From Capra hircus (lineage: Eukaryota; Chordata; Mammalia; Artiodactyla; Bovidae): a DNA stretch of 64,000 bases. Positions 43,150 through 54,084 of the stretch are shown one piece after another (the first letter of the stretch is position 1; every line of letters starts with the position of its first letter). The stretch is from NCBI RefSeq assembly GCF_001704415.2, contig NC_030831.1:45492134-45556133 (forward strand). Reading direction: 5' to 3'. Both the position numbers and the translations under genes were made by a program. The notes under the pieces were generated by a model that worked only from the letters and a program-made list of their open reading frames with translations, did no database searches and was not told the origin of the DNA.

Positions 43150-43580
43150 GACCTGTTCTGCCAGTTTTCTCACTCAGAGTTTCCAGATTCCTTTCCCATC
43201 ATCAAGACCCTCAATACTTGGCCCCAACATCCCTTTCAAACTTTTTTTCACAACATCCCTCAACATCGCCCCAATCACTGGTAGATGACCCTATCTCCAT
43301 CCCCCATTTTAGCTTGCATATTTAATCCTGGCATTCATGTACCAGACTAATCAAAAGTGCCCTTCTCCACTATCTGTCTCTCCACAGCTTATTTTTAAGA
43401 CCCAACTCAAAACCCACATTTTATATGCAGCATTCTGCGTGACCATGCCAACTTTCAGAAGCTGCTTCCTCTTCTAAGCTTATTGTCCAACATATGTACC
43501 ATTTATTCCAACACCTCAAATACACTATACAGCCAAGTGAGTGTGCACTCCCCAATGGGCTGTAACACCTACATATGGTA
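43150..43580 (+). repeat. L2-like LINE region
   Basis: 'cagcttatttttaagacccaactcaaaacccacattttatatgcagcattctgcgtgacc' resembles the L2 coding/3' region (cctactcatccttcaagacccagctcaaatg...). Strongly diverged. Confidence 0.45.
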
Positions 43581-43689
43581 GAAACCAAGGTTCCTTGATT
43601 GTGCAATCCAGTGTAGCATATTGAGAATCTGGGTTCCCTTGAGAATTCTGGGGATTTTAGAAAGAATCCTGCAAGAGTGTGCATGCAAT

Positions 43690-43912
43690 GAACTATTTGA
43701 TCTTTAAAAATCCTGTGAAGTAAATATCATTGTTATTTTCACCATGTTGCCAGTACAAAAACACTAAAATGAGAATAGGCTATCTTTATCCCCAAAGACA
43801 CTAAGACAGACAGAAAAGCTGGCATGAGGAAATTAAGACTTAGAGTGAGTCACACAGGCTTTTAATAAAAGAGGCAGAGCCAAAATTCAGAGTCTCCACT
43901 GCCAGCTCAGTG
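43690..43912 (-). repeat. MIR SINE
   Basis: 'gcatgaggaaattaagacttagagtgagtcacacaggcttttaataaaagaggcagagccaaaattcagagtc' is reversed MIR core and 5' part. Confidence 0.7.
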
Positions 43913-44290
43913 TTTTTTTTTTCAACTAATAGTTGTTCAGTCGCCAAGTTGTGTCCAACTCTTTGCGACCCCATGGACTGCAGCACATTAGGCCTCCCTA
44001 TCCCTCACCATCTCTCAGAGTTTGCCAAGTTCATGCCCACTGAATTGGTGATGCCATTCAGCCATCTCATCCTTTGTCACCCTCTTTTCCTTCTGCCTTC
44101 AATCCTTCCCAGCATCAGGGTTTTTTCCAGTGAGTTGGCTGTTCACATCAAGTGGCCAAAATATTGGAGCTTCAGCTTTAGCATCAGTCCTTCCAATGAG
44201 TATTCAGGATTGATTTCCTTTAAGATCAACTGGTTCAATCTCCCTGTTGTTCAAGGGATTCTCAAAAGTCTTCTCCAGCACCACATTTTG

Positions 44291-44896
44291 TTTTTTGGTT
44301 TTTTTTTAATTTTTTTTTTTTTAATTTTAAAATCTTTAATTCTTACATGCGTTCCCAAACATGAAACCCCCTCCCACCTCCCTCCCCACAACATCTCTCT
44401 GGGTCATCCCCATGCACCTGCCCCAAGCAAGCTGCACCCTACGTCAGACATGGACTGGCGATTCAATTCTTACATGACAGTATACATGTTAGAATTCCCA
44501 TTCTCCCAAATCATCCCACCCTCTCCCTCTCCCTCTCCCTCTGAGTCCAAAAGTCCGTTATACACATCTGTGTCTTTTTTCCTGTCTTGCATACAGGGTC
44601 GTCATTGCCATCTTCCTAAATTCCATATATATGTGTTAGTATACTGTATTGGTGTTTTTCTTTCTGGCTTACTTCACTCTGTATAATTGGCTCCAGTTTC
44701 ATCCATCTCATCAGAATTGATTCAAATGAATTCTTTTTAACGGCTGAGTAATACTCCATTGTGTATATGTACCACAGCTTTCTTATCCATTCATCTGCTG
44801 ATGGACATCTAGGTTGTTTCCATGTCCTGGCTATTATAAACAGTGCTGCGATGAACATTGGGGTACATGTGTCTCTTTCAATTCTGGTTTCCTCCG
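44291..44896 (-). mobile_element. Bovine-type L1 nested in BovB
   Basis: Antisense L1 3' end: poly-T tract at the left, reversed 3' UTR ('gcgttcccaaacatgaaaccccctcccacctcc', 'catcccaccctctccctctccctc'), then reversed ORF2 C-terminus up to 'tttcaattctggtttcctcc'. A perfect 19-bp target duplication TCTCCAGCACCACATTTTG (44272-44290 and 44897-44915) shows it landed in the BovB. The 258-codon plus-strand frame across this junction (43910-44686) is antisense noise. Confidence 0.97.
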
Positions 44897-45270
44897 TCTC
44901 CAGCACCACATTTTGAATGCATCAGTTCTTTAGCATTCTGCCTTCTTTATGGTCCAGCTCTCATATCTGTACATGACTACTGGAAAAGCCATGGCTTTGA
45001 CTCGACAGACTTGGTCAGCAAAGTGATGTCTCTGCTTTTCAATACACTGCCTAGATTTGTCATAGCTTCCTTCCAAGAAGCAATCGTCTTCTAATTTCAT
45101 GGCTGCAGTCACCATCTGCAGCAATTTTAGAGCCCACAAAGAGGAAATATGTCATTGCTTCCAACTTTTCCCCCTCTATTAGCCATGATGTGATGGGACC
45201 AGATGCCATGATTTTAGTTTTTTAATACTGAGTTTTAAGCCTGCTTTTTCACTTTCTTCTTTCCCCCTTG

Positions 45271-45759
45271 TCAAGAGGCTATTAGTTCCTCTTTGCTTTC
45301 TGCCATTAGAGTGGTATCCATTTCTTCTAAGGGATTCTTGCCCACAGTAGTATATATAATGATCATCTGAATTAAATTCACCTTTAGTTCATTGATTCCT
45401 AAGATGTTGATGTTTACTCTTGCCATCTCCTGCTTGACCAAGTCCAATTTACCTTGATTTATGGACCTGACATTCCAGGTTCCTATGCAAATTCTTTTAC
45501 AGCAATTCTTTACAGCATTGGATTTTACTTTCTTCACCAGATATATCCACAGCTGAGTGTTGTTTCCACTTTGGCCTGGCCACTTCATTCTTTCTGGAGT
45601 TACTAGTAATTTTCCTCCACTCTTCCTCTGTGGCATACTGGACACCTTCTGACCTGGGGGTGGAGGGAGCTCCTTTTTCAGTGTGATATCTTTTTGCCTT
45701 TTTATACAGTTCATGGGGTTCTCATGGGAAGAATATTGGATAGCCATTTCCTCCTCCAC
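45271..45759 (-). pseudogene. BovB endonuclease-start fragment fused to RT tail
   Basis: A 162-codon frame in BovB sense. The middle reads the start of the apurinic-like endonuclease domain, with the conserved CIGTWNVRSINQGKLDLVKQ text (the Asn is a family active-site position), followed by a drifted stretch. The last residues, TTLMAESKEEL, belong to the reverse transcriptase just after its YADD box. The join keeps the frame. Most of the endonuclease and the RT fingers and palm are missing, so no activity is expected. Confidence 0.88.
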
Positions 45760-45760
45760 T

Positions 45761-45868
45761 GGACCACATTTTATCAGAACTCTCCACTACGACCCATCCA
45801 TCTTGGGTGGCACTGGACCACATTTTGTCAGAACTCTCCACTGCGACCCATCCATCTTGGGTGGCCCT
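45761..45868 (-). repeat. 54-bp tandem duplication inside BovB 5' region
   Basis: Two head-to-tail copies of a 54-bp unit starting 'ggaccacatttt' at 45761 and 45815, differing at only a few positions. The unit contains 'catccatcttgggtgg'. Confidence 0.93.
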
Positions 45869-45955
45869 ACCAGGCATGGCCCATAGCTTCACTGAGTTAC
45901 GCAAATCCCTTTACCATGACAAGGAAGTGATCCATGAAGGGGTCAACTAATAATG

Positions 45956-46070
45956 TGGTTCTCAAACTTTAGCATACATAAAAATCACCTGAAGGGCTTA
46001 CTCAAATAGTAGATCAAGGTGATGTTGATGGTACTGGTCCAGGGGTCACCCTTTCAAGAACAACTGTTCT
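45956..46070 (+). repeat. MER5-type hAT-Charlie element
   Basis: Begins 'gtggttctcaaactttagcatacataaaaatcacctgaagggctta' and ends 'tgatgttgatggtactggtccaggggtcaccctttcaagaacaactg', the two ends of MER5. The middle is deleted. Confidence 0.85.
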
Positions 46071-46742
46071 TATATAACATATTTTCTAAAAGAAAAAAAA
46101 AAGATAGAAATAGGGATTCTGTTAGAAATCTAAACCAAAGTCATGTGGAAATAATAAGAAATAATAATTTACTGAGCCTATTTATTTCAACATATGCTTG
46201 TCTATGAGAGTAATTTGTTATAAATTGCAAATAAAAACTCAAATTTGTAATAAAGAAATCATTCTCATTAAGACTTCAAGTCAAAATATCAATACGTTTA
46301 AAAAGGTTGAAATAAATCCCAGCATGATAGATACATAATGGAATAGAAATAAACTAGTGGAATGATAAAAAATGGCAAGGAGAGAATGGAAGCCAGACTA
46401 TCCAAGCTCTTTGCAAATTTCTTTATGTGGGAGGGAGGTTTGTGGCTAACCAACTGATTGCTCCATCAATCTGCTTATTACTTAATCAATAGATCTTTGC
46501 CGCATATCAACTCTTTATCATTATCCTCTGCTGACCAATGAGTGGAATGTGAAAGTGACCAAACAGAGAGTTCCCACTCATGAGAAATATGCCATGCAGC
46601 CTCAGATACAAAATCTATAACTAAGAAACTTTGAAGAACTTATAGAAATGCCAGAGTTTTACTGATGAGTCATTCAATGAAGGAATTAATGGATAAACAA
46701 AGTTTAAGAAGTTCAACTTAAACTAGATCTTTAAAAATGGGT
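46071..46742. other. Unassigned AT-rich DNA
   Basis: No gene. Low GC, with short A-runs near 46088-46102. Confidence 0.5.
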
Positions 46743-46753
46743 AGGATTTGAAT

Positions 46754-47014
46754 CAGAGAAGGCAATGGTACCCCACTCCAGTACTCTTGCCTGGAGAATC
46801 CCATGAATGGAGGAGCCTGGTAGGCTGCAGTCCATGAGGTCATGAAGAGTCGGACACAACTGAGCAACTTCACTTTCACTTTTCCCTTTCATGAATTGGA
46901 GAAGGAAATGGCAACCCACTCCAGTGTTCTTGCCTAGAGAATTCCAGGAATGGGGGAACCTGGTAGGCTGCCGTCTATGGGGTTGCACAGAGTCGGACAC
47001 AACTGAAGCAACTT

Positions 47015-47044
<30 letters not shown>
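46754..47044 (+). mobile_element. BOV-A2 SINE with (AGC)n tail
   Basis: Dimeric BOV-A2: two similar monomers ('aatggtaccccactccagtactcttgcctggagaatccc' and 'aatggcaacccactccagtgttcttgcctagagaattcc') joined by 'cttcactttcactttt'. It ends in about ten AGC units (47015-47044). An exact 11-bp duplication AGGATTTGAAT bounds it (46743-46753 and 47045-47055). The poly-alanine and poly-cysteine frames nearby come from the AGC tail. Confidence 0.96.
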
Positions 47045-47048
<4 letters not shown>

Positions 47049-47055
47049 TTTGAAT

Positions 47056-48429
47056 GGGTGAAGAACAAGAGGAATGGTATTTGTGAAAGAAGGTGTTGTG
47101 AGTAAACTGAGAGCAAGGAACATGTTCACCCGTGTGTGTGTGTGTGGTAGAGGAGGGTAGGGAGAAGTCGTGAAGTTTTTACTAGCACACAGAAGGTCCA
47201 TGGAGGCAAAAAGGACAGTTGTAGAAGGTAGGTTTAAGACAGCAGACTAAATCCAGAATGTTCCACAGATCTTCAGGGCTCTTCCCGTAAAGGAGAGGAG
47301 CCATGGCTGACTCTTGAGCTGAGAAGACATGTGAGAGATATTAAAGTTGAAAGCAATATCATCACACAAATATCATCCTACCCTCAAGGGAGAAGGCTAG
47401 TCAAAGGCCAAGCTCACTGTGGTCAACACAACAGACCAAAGTCACACTCTGTCTCTGCCCTTTGCTCATGCCCTCTCCTAACATTTGCAGGGTGGGGCAA
47501 GAGTGCACATGAAGGCCCATATATATATATGCCATATGGCTACATAGGCAAGAGTGAGAAATCAATATAACAAATGCAAATTAAATATGTCCTCTCCTCC
47601 TCCATCCAAATATATATTTATATCAACCTGGAAAACCAAGTTTGAATTTAGAATACTCAGTTTTCTGTACCAGAGCCTGGGAAGGTATAAGGTCTGGGGT
47701 CTAGCCAATACCACTTTCTTCTTTCCACCCTTGGCTTTGTCCACATTTTAAGGTCCTTGTGCACGTGCATGTGAACATGCCAGACCATGTGTCCCATCTC
47801 CCCCTCCTATTAATAGCCACCACCAGTCCAACCCTCAAGTCTTGGGGTACACACAGCACCTGGTCTGTTTTCAGATGAATGAACCAAAGAGGAAGCCCAT
47901 GCAGCCCCTGGGAGTGGGCTTGGAACCATTTAGTCAGGAAATCACAGACCCCAGATACCCAGGGTGAAGCCTAGACAGTCAGCTACTCTGAGCATGTCTT
48001 TGTGGTCCCATAGGTTTCTTGCCCAGGTGGAAGGTGGCTGGGAGAGGGGCAGAGTAGGGAGCCTGGATCAAAGCCTCCTCTTGCCTGGGTCTAAAGGTGA
48101 TTCAGGCTCTGAGCTAATGTGGGTTTGATTTCTACTGTTACATGCCACAGCCAATCCATCTCCTCCTCCCTTCACACTCCTGTCATTCTCTCTGTGCTAG
48201 AAGTTTCTCCCTTCCAGCTAATGAAGGAAGGGTCACCAAATCATAATGCCAGCCTGGGCTCTCAGAGCCACTCTTTGATGGAGAGCTCAGTCTACGGAGA
48301 GCCAAGCCAAACAAAGCATCCTGCAGGGTCTCACCTGCAGCGATTGTAGCCCATCACTCATAAGCCCCCCTCCCTACAGTCCAGACGTCCGCAGATCAAG
48401 GGTTTCAGAAGCCCATCTCATCACTTCCT
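47056..48429. other. Unassigned non-coding DNA
   Basis: No gene. A short (GT)n run at about 47131-47146, an ATAT run near 47519-47530, and no clear repeats. Confidence 0.5.
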
Positions 48430-48830
48430 TTTTAATCTCCACGTTAGCACTTGTGCCCTTCTTCAAGTGCTCCAAGGTAATTTTAAAGAATATCTCATTT
48501 TGCTTTCATTTTGCTTCGGCTTGGCCTTCCCATAAATCAGGGCTGGGGCAGAACTTGAGAGGACTAGGCTAATCAAGACTTCAATCTTGAGAAATGTTTA
48601 AATATAAATCAAAAGACTTGAAGGCTTTCCAGATCCTCAATTTTCTTTGAAAGCCTGGTTTGTCTCGTTTTTATTTTCTCCCCTGTTCTTTTTTTCTGAT
48701 TGGCCATGCTGAGCTCTGTATTTCATCCTGGTACCCCTAGAAATATTTCTAAATAGTTTTAGATGTTTTCTTTAAGGCACTGCACCAAGCGATACAAGAG
48801 GGCTATTACTAACTGCCCTGGGGTGGCAGG
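48430..48830. promoter_or_regulatory. Candidate conserved non-coding block
   Basis: Unique-looking AT-rich text: 'tcattttgctttcattttgcttcggcttgg', 'ggctaatcaagacttcaatc', 'gtttaaatataaatcaaaagacttg', 'ctgattggccatg' (a CCAAT-type ATTGG). No repeats recognised. Inference only. Confidence 0.25.
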
Positions 48831-48959
48831 TAGGGTCAGTCTACAGAATCTTGCTAGAACTAGAGGCATTTCAAACTTCAGGAATTAAATGATCCTAAAA
48901 GGCATGAACAGTGATTCAACAGCCAGAGGGAACAGAAATGAAATCAACAGAACCATGAC

Positions 48960-49200
48960 TTTGGTCATCCCTCCTGTTTCAGATACCTTTGACTGTAACA
49001 AGCCATCCAAACTTCGTGATACAAAGTAATAAGTCATTCATTATAATTATCTCACAGTTCTGGGGATTCACTGGCAATTCTTGCCAGGTGTCTTCCACGA
49101 GGTTGCAATCAGAAGATGGCTGGAGCAGGGGTCTTCTCAAAGGATCCCTCACATATCCAGCACTTGGGTTAAAAAGGCTCCAACATCACCTGAGGCTCCT
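48960..49200 (+). repeat. Ancient L1M-type repeat fragment
   Basis: 'cattataattatctcacagttctggggattcactggcaattcttgcc...gaggttgcaatcagaagatggctgg' is a diverged copy of the family at 7841-8342. Confidence 0.5.
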
Positions 49201-49918
49201 TGAGCAGCTCCTTCCTCCTCTGTGTCATCTCTACATGTGGTCCCTCCTGTACGGTGGCTTCAGTATACCCAGTCTTCTTACATGGTCTTTTCAAATCTAG
49301 GTTTTATAGTTATTGAGGTATAGTGAGATCAGGAGACATTTTCCACTAAAAAGACAGTTTAGTAAATTCACAGATTCCAGGAGAAGGAGGCATACTGCAC
49401 CACAGAGAGCCACAAGGGGAAGCACCAGGGTCAGTTAGGGGGTGGGGTAGGGTGGAATGTAGGTGAGAACCTTTATTGCATTTCTGTGGGAGGAAATGGT
49501 GGAGCAGAGGAAGCAGGCTTAAGACTGGCTAGTTTAAATAATCTCATCAGGCTCACGGGCATGTAAGCTATCCCTAGTTGTCTGGTATCTGGCCCTGAGA
49601 TGATCAGAGCAGATGAATAATGGCCCAGAATGTGAAAGCCCAATATAGGAGGGGACTGGGGACATGGACTCTATCTGTATCAGCTAGTTTGCGTAAGAAG
49701 GATGTGCTCCCAGGTGAGTTCCTTGCTGTCTCTAGGAATTAGCTAATTTTGGAGGGAACGTCCCTTTGGGGTTAGCAAAGCATTAAAATAGCAAAGCAAT
49801 AAGATACAGAAAATAGAAAATAGGGTTGATACACATGGTGGCTCAGGGCTCCAAACGTGCAAGTCCAAAGCTACAGAGAGCTAGGCAGAAGCTATACTGC
49901 CTTTTCTGAGCTAGCTTC
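49201..49918. other. Unassigned non-coding DNA
   Basis: No gene or clear element. Confidence 0.5.
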
Positions 49919-49932
49919 AAAAGTCAAGCAGT

Positions 49933-50003
49933 CTGTTTAGCTCTTTGGCCCATTTTTTGATTGGGTTGTAATTTAAATTTTTAAAAAAAATAAAAATAAA
50001 AAA
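49933..50003 (+). mobile_element. 71-bp L1 insertion with inverted 5' part
   Basis: A 14-bp exact duplication AAAAGTCAAGCAGT (49919-49932 and 50004-50017) brackets two pieces. 49933-49969 is antisense L1 ORF2 ('tttggcccattttttgattgggttg', the reverse complement of text at about 40766-40790). 49970-50003 is the A-rich L1 3' tail on the plus strand. This is a minimal twin-priming product. Confidence 0.85.
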
Positions 50004-50104
50004 AAAAGTCAAGCAGTATCACTTGTCATTTTCTATGTATAAGAAGCAAGTTACAAACGCTAGCCCATAATCAAGAGGAAGAGAATAAGCTTTGCCATTC
50101 TTAA

Positions 50105-50985
50105 AATTTATTTTTTATTGAAGTATAGTTTGTTTGCAATGTTGTGTTAATTTCTGGAGTACATACATGTGTATATATATCTGAATCACTTTGTTTTCTT
50201 TCCCATTGTGGTGTGTTACAGGCTACTGAATACAGTTTCCTGTGCTATACAGTAGGACCTCGTTGTTTATTCACTCTATGTGTAATGGCTTGCCTCTGCT
50301 AATCTCACGTTCCCAATCCAGCCCTCCTCCACCTCCCCTTCCCTTGGCAACCACAAGTCTGTTCTTTATTTCTGTGAGTCTGTTCCTGTTTCATAAATAA
50401 GTTCATCTGTATTACAGTTTAGATTCCACATATGAATGGTATTAAATGGTATTCATCTTTCTCTTTTTTACTTTTTTCACTTTGTATAATATTCTCTGGG
50501 CTCATTCATGTCGCTGCAAACGGCCTTATTCATTCCTTTTTATGGCTGAGTAATATTCATATGTGTATAGACATGGCACATGTACGTGTGTATGTATACA
50601 TACACACACATATATGTATATGCACATTTACATATACTGTGTCTCCTTTACCCGCCCATCTGTCAATGGACATTTAGGTTGCTTCCACGTCTTGCCCATT
50701 GTAAACAATGCTTAATGACCAAAGACTCAGATGTCAGGCATGACACCATAAAATTCCTAGAAGAGAAAGTTGGCAAGACAGTCTCTGCCGTAAATCATAC
50801 CAATGTTTTCTTAGGTCAGTTTCCCAAGGCAATAGGATAAAAGCAAAAATAAACAAATGAGACTTAATCAAACTTAAAGGCTTTTGCATAGCAAAGGAAA
50901 CCATAAATAAAACAAAAAGACAACCTACAGACTGGAAGAAAATATTTGCAAACAAGAGCTACCTTTTGATGGAAGGATTGCCAAA
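50105..50985 (-). mobile_element. L1 with 5' inversion
   Basis: 50105-50711 is antisense L1: reversed 3' UTR ('tattgaagtatagtttgtttgcaatgttgtgttaatttctgg') and ORF2 C-terminus ('ccatctgtcaatggacatttaggttgcttccacg'). 50712-50985 is sense L1 ORF2 from further upstream ('ccataaaattcctagaagagaaag', 'aatgagacttaatcaaacttaaaggcttttgcatagcaaagg', 'cctacagactggaagaaaatatttgcaaac'). The change of orientation at about 50711 fits twin priming. Older than the 40699 copy. No TSD recognised. Confidence 0.88.
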
Positions 50986-52190
50986 GAACTGGTGAACATG
51001 TTTAAAACTAGCATATTTCCCATAACAGTCTCCATAGCATTAATGGCTAACAGGCCCTTTTCCCCATTCCATGCAATCCAGAAGTCAGAACCTTAAAAGC
51101 TATGAAATCCGATTTTCCCTCTCTGTTAGCATCACACTTCCCCAACCACAGAGCTAGGCCAACGGCTGTGATTAGAATAATCTTCAGGACTTCCTTAAGC
51201 AGGAGTCCAGGAGAGGAACTGTGCTCCCAATGCTGCGAGTTATAGGAACCTGACACCGTGAAGTTCATCAGGGCTCAGTGCACAAGTATCAACTCTCCCA
51301 GTAGACAGTCAACCGTAAGGATGACATCAAGAAAAGAGGAAGCCAGCTCTGCCCTTCAGGAACATGCACTCGAGAGTAGGAGAAAAATCATGAAACACTT
51401 ATTGCAGGATAGGAAGTTCAGATATAAGATAAACTAGTCTTTGAAGGTTTCATGGAAGACATGGGTCTTAAAGGACTTCTCTGACACTGTCCCACTTCCA
51501 TGGTTAACTTGCTCCCTTCCAAGGCAGCCCCTTTAACCCTTCCAACAGCCCCCTTTAACTCTGTAAACCAAACCTCCTGACCTGTCCCACAAAAAATAAT
51601 GCTCCTTCCCTCCCTGGAGCTACATCATTTTCCTCCCTAAAAAGGCTCTTTCTCTCCTTCACTCATTAACATCTTATCCTGCTCTTCAATCCACCTTTTC
51701 CATGACCCCTGTTCTGAATACCCTCAGTCAACCACTACCATAGCTACCGCACTCTGAGGATCCAGAACGTCTACCACAAAGCTCAACATGTGCATGTCAC
51801 TATTTTAATACTGTTCATCATCATTTCAGGTTTGATCTATTTTTCTCCCACTAGATTGAGGTTATTGCCAACCATAAACCACATATTCTGCTTGCCCTGA
51901 ATGCCACCAACTGTCTCAAAGCCAGGTTTAAGTATCTGATATATACACTGGACCATAATGTAAATAAACAGTATATTTAGGGCCCTGGACCAGCTTCAAT
52001 AGAAAGAGTGTTCTATTGACTAGTTTTCCATATTGGGCCTCCATACGATTTTACTTGAAGGAAGGACTCTGTGATCAACCAATTATTGAAAACCATTGTG
52101 GAAACAGCACTGAATTAGGAACTGGAGTTTTGGATCATCAAGCCTCCTCACCTATAACTGCCATTCCTGTCCTACTTCTCTCACAGGGAG
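50986..52190. other. Unassigned DNA with weak old-LINE text
   Basis: No gene. 51350-51490 resembles an L1M 3' UTR. 51640-51960 has faint L2-like wording ('ctcccactagattgaggttattgcc'). Confidence 0.4.
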
Positions 52191-52690
52191 TGTTATCAAT
52201 TAGCTAGTGCTACATAATAAACCACCCCAAACTTATAGGCATAAAAAAACAGTTCAGCTCACAAACTGAAGACTGCCTTGGGTCTAGGATGGCCCTGCTC
52301 ATGGGTCTGCTAGTATGTGGAAAGTTGGCTTTGGTGGGCTTTTCATGTGGCAGAGGTCTTCACTAGGATGAATCAGGTGGCTCAGTTCTGCTTCATGCGA
52401 CCTCTTAATCTCTAGAAAACCAGCCTACACTTATCCCATGAAAGTCACAGGAGTCCAACAGAGCGAGAAGAAGCTGCAAGGCATTTGGTGGCCTAAACTC
52501 ATATTTAGCATGATGTCACTTCCAAAAGTCCTACTGGCCAAAGCAAGTCATGAGACCAACACAGATCCCAGGGATAAGGAAGTGGAGTCTGCCACTGTAG
52601 GAAGAGCTGCAAAGGCTCTTTATAGAGGGCACATGTCCAGAAAGAGATGGAAAATTAGAGCCATTTTTGCAATCAACCTCATGGAGGTTA
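52191..52690 (+). repeat. Ancient L1M-type repeat, nearly full unit
   Basis: Same family as 7841-8342: 'attagctagtgctacataataaaccaccccaaacttataggcataaa', 'gtgggcttttcatgtggcagagg', 'tactggccaaagcaagtcatgagaccaacacagatcccagggataagg', 'ctgccactgtaggaagagctgcaaagg', 'gccatttttgcaatcaacc'. Confidence 0.65.
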
Positions 52691-53040
52691 TGAAGATCAA
52701 GTGAGATCGCACATATGGAGGTCTTTGAAAAAAATAGACAACTTTATGCAAGGGATAAACATATTCATGGGAGTTTCCTTTTTCTTACCAATGGGTTGGC
52801 ATGGTAGTGATGATCTAAGACACATTCAGGTGTTCACATTGACAAGGATGTTTACACAGTAGGGAAATTACTTCCCCCTCCATACATGGTTTTCTAAGTT
52901 ATGGTTATTTTCAAATGTTTTAAAATTATGTCTCCTTCAAAAAGAAAGGGGGAAAACCAGCTTTAATGGTTGTAGGTTTGCTGTTGCTCAGTATATGTCA
53001 TTGCCATGCCTGCCGCTTCCACGTCAGCAGCGTGGAAGCA
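52691..53040. other. Unassigned non-coding DNA
   Basis: Nothing recognised; a short palindrome gcttccacgtc...agcgtggaagc lies at 53015-53039. Confidence 0.5.
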
Positions 53041-53490
53041 AGGGACTTACCCATTCATTCACTAGGCATGGGCCAGGCACCAACTCTGCACCAGGCCTGC
53101 CACAGGCTCTAGAGCTACAAGGACAAATAAGACTCACCTCTGCCCTCAAGGTGCTTATGGATTAGTGGGGGAAACACTGTGCAAAGTACCAGAAGTATAA
53201 ACTGAAGCTTGTAGGAAATATAAAAAGGAGCAACTAATTTTGCTTGGGGGGAACCAGGAAAATCTTTGTAGCGAAAGGAAACTGGATGCCAGAGAGAGAA
53301 CATGTGGACCACGTGGAGGGCTGATGGAGGGAGGGACATGTACAGAAGTATGGAGCTGTGAAAAGAGATGGTGAGCTTGCGGAGCCTTGAGGTGTGTCCC
53401 GAAACCAGAGTGTGTGATGTGTAAGATAGCATGTTGGGATATTAATGCTGGGGAATAGATTGTGGTGGAGTATGAAGAGGTCACAATACC
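53041..53490 (+). repeat. Old LINE 3' region (L1M-like)
   Basis: 'cattcattcactaggcatgggccaggcaccaactctgcaccaggcc', 'tctagagctacaaggacaaataagactcacctctgccctcaaggtgcttatggattagtggggg' follows the old-LINE 3' text. The overlapping minus frames at 53115-53494 are accidental. Confidence 0.5.
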
Positions 53491-54084
53491 TCAATCTTTA
53501 GGCAGAGCCATGAGATCAGAACTGGAAGACGTCTGCTGGCAACGGGGAGGCGTTCAGTCATGTAGGAAACCAGACAACATGAGCCAGAGTCACAGCAGAG
53601 CCAGGAGGGGATAGAGTGTTCATGAAGGGTCATCCTTCTGCCCTGGGCAGGGAGGGTAGAGCTGGGTGTGGCAGGGGGTGGGGGTGGCGATGAAAAGAAC
53701 AGCGACTGTTTGAATGGGCACTTTGGCAATAAGGAAGGGAGCTGAGAAGAGAGGGCAGGAGGGCTAGGGGCCCAGAGGGTCAGCCACCTGATAGACATGG
53801 GCCATGAGTGTGCCAACATCCCCAAAGAGCCCTGAACCGCAAGGCAGGCCTGCAGGGCTGAAGGACAGGCATGGGCTGACAGGGGAGCAAGGGGTCCAGG
53901 GTCCTCAAGGGAGACACCCTGGGATGAGCCAGCTTAGGATCCAAGCTAAATAGAGAGGCCATAGCGCAGAGCCCCAGGCAGCAGGGGGCTAAGAGAGGGA
54001 GCTGAGAAGCAGCACTTGTAAGGGGCAGGCTTCACAAGAGGAAGGAGAGCCAGGGACTGAAGGAGTGAAGAGAATTAACACGCC
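53491..54084. other. Unassigned non-coding DNA
   Basis: G/A-rich, no gene or assignable repeat. Confidence 0.5.

Larger units (their letters stand above)
43932..45942 (-). mobile_element. BovB LINE with internal deletion and nested L1
   Basis: Antisense BovB bounded by an exact 10-bp duplication TCAACTAATA (43922-43931 and 45943-45952). BovB material is 43932-44290 and 44916-45942. In element sense it has the 5' region (with a 54-bp tandem duplication), the start of the endonuclease coding region, then a direct jump near 45310-45330 to the RT C-terminal region, followed by the 3' UTR. Most of the RT domain is missing. An L1 inserted later at 44291-44896. BovB is a non-LTR retrotransposon that entered ruminants by horizontal transfer. 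This copy cannot move. Confidence 0.94.

Noticed and set aside
43910..44686. Longest plus-strand open frame (258 codons)
   Set aside because: It runs antisense through BovB, crosses the target duplication and continues antisense through the nested L1. It spans an insertion junction, so it is not a gene.
46934..47201. Poly-alanine and poly-cysteine frames
   Set aside because: They come from the (AGC)n tail of the BOV-A2 SINE at 46754-47044.
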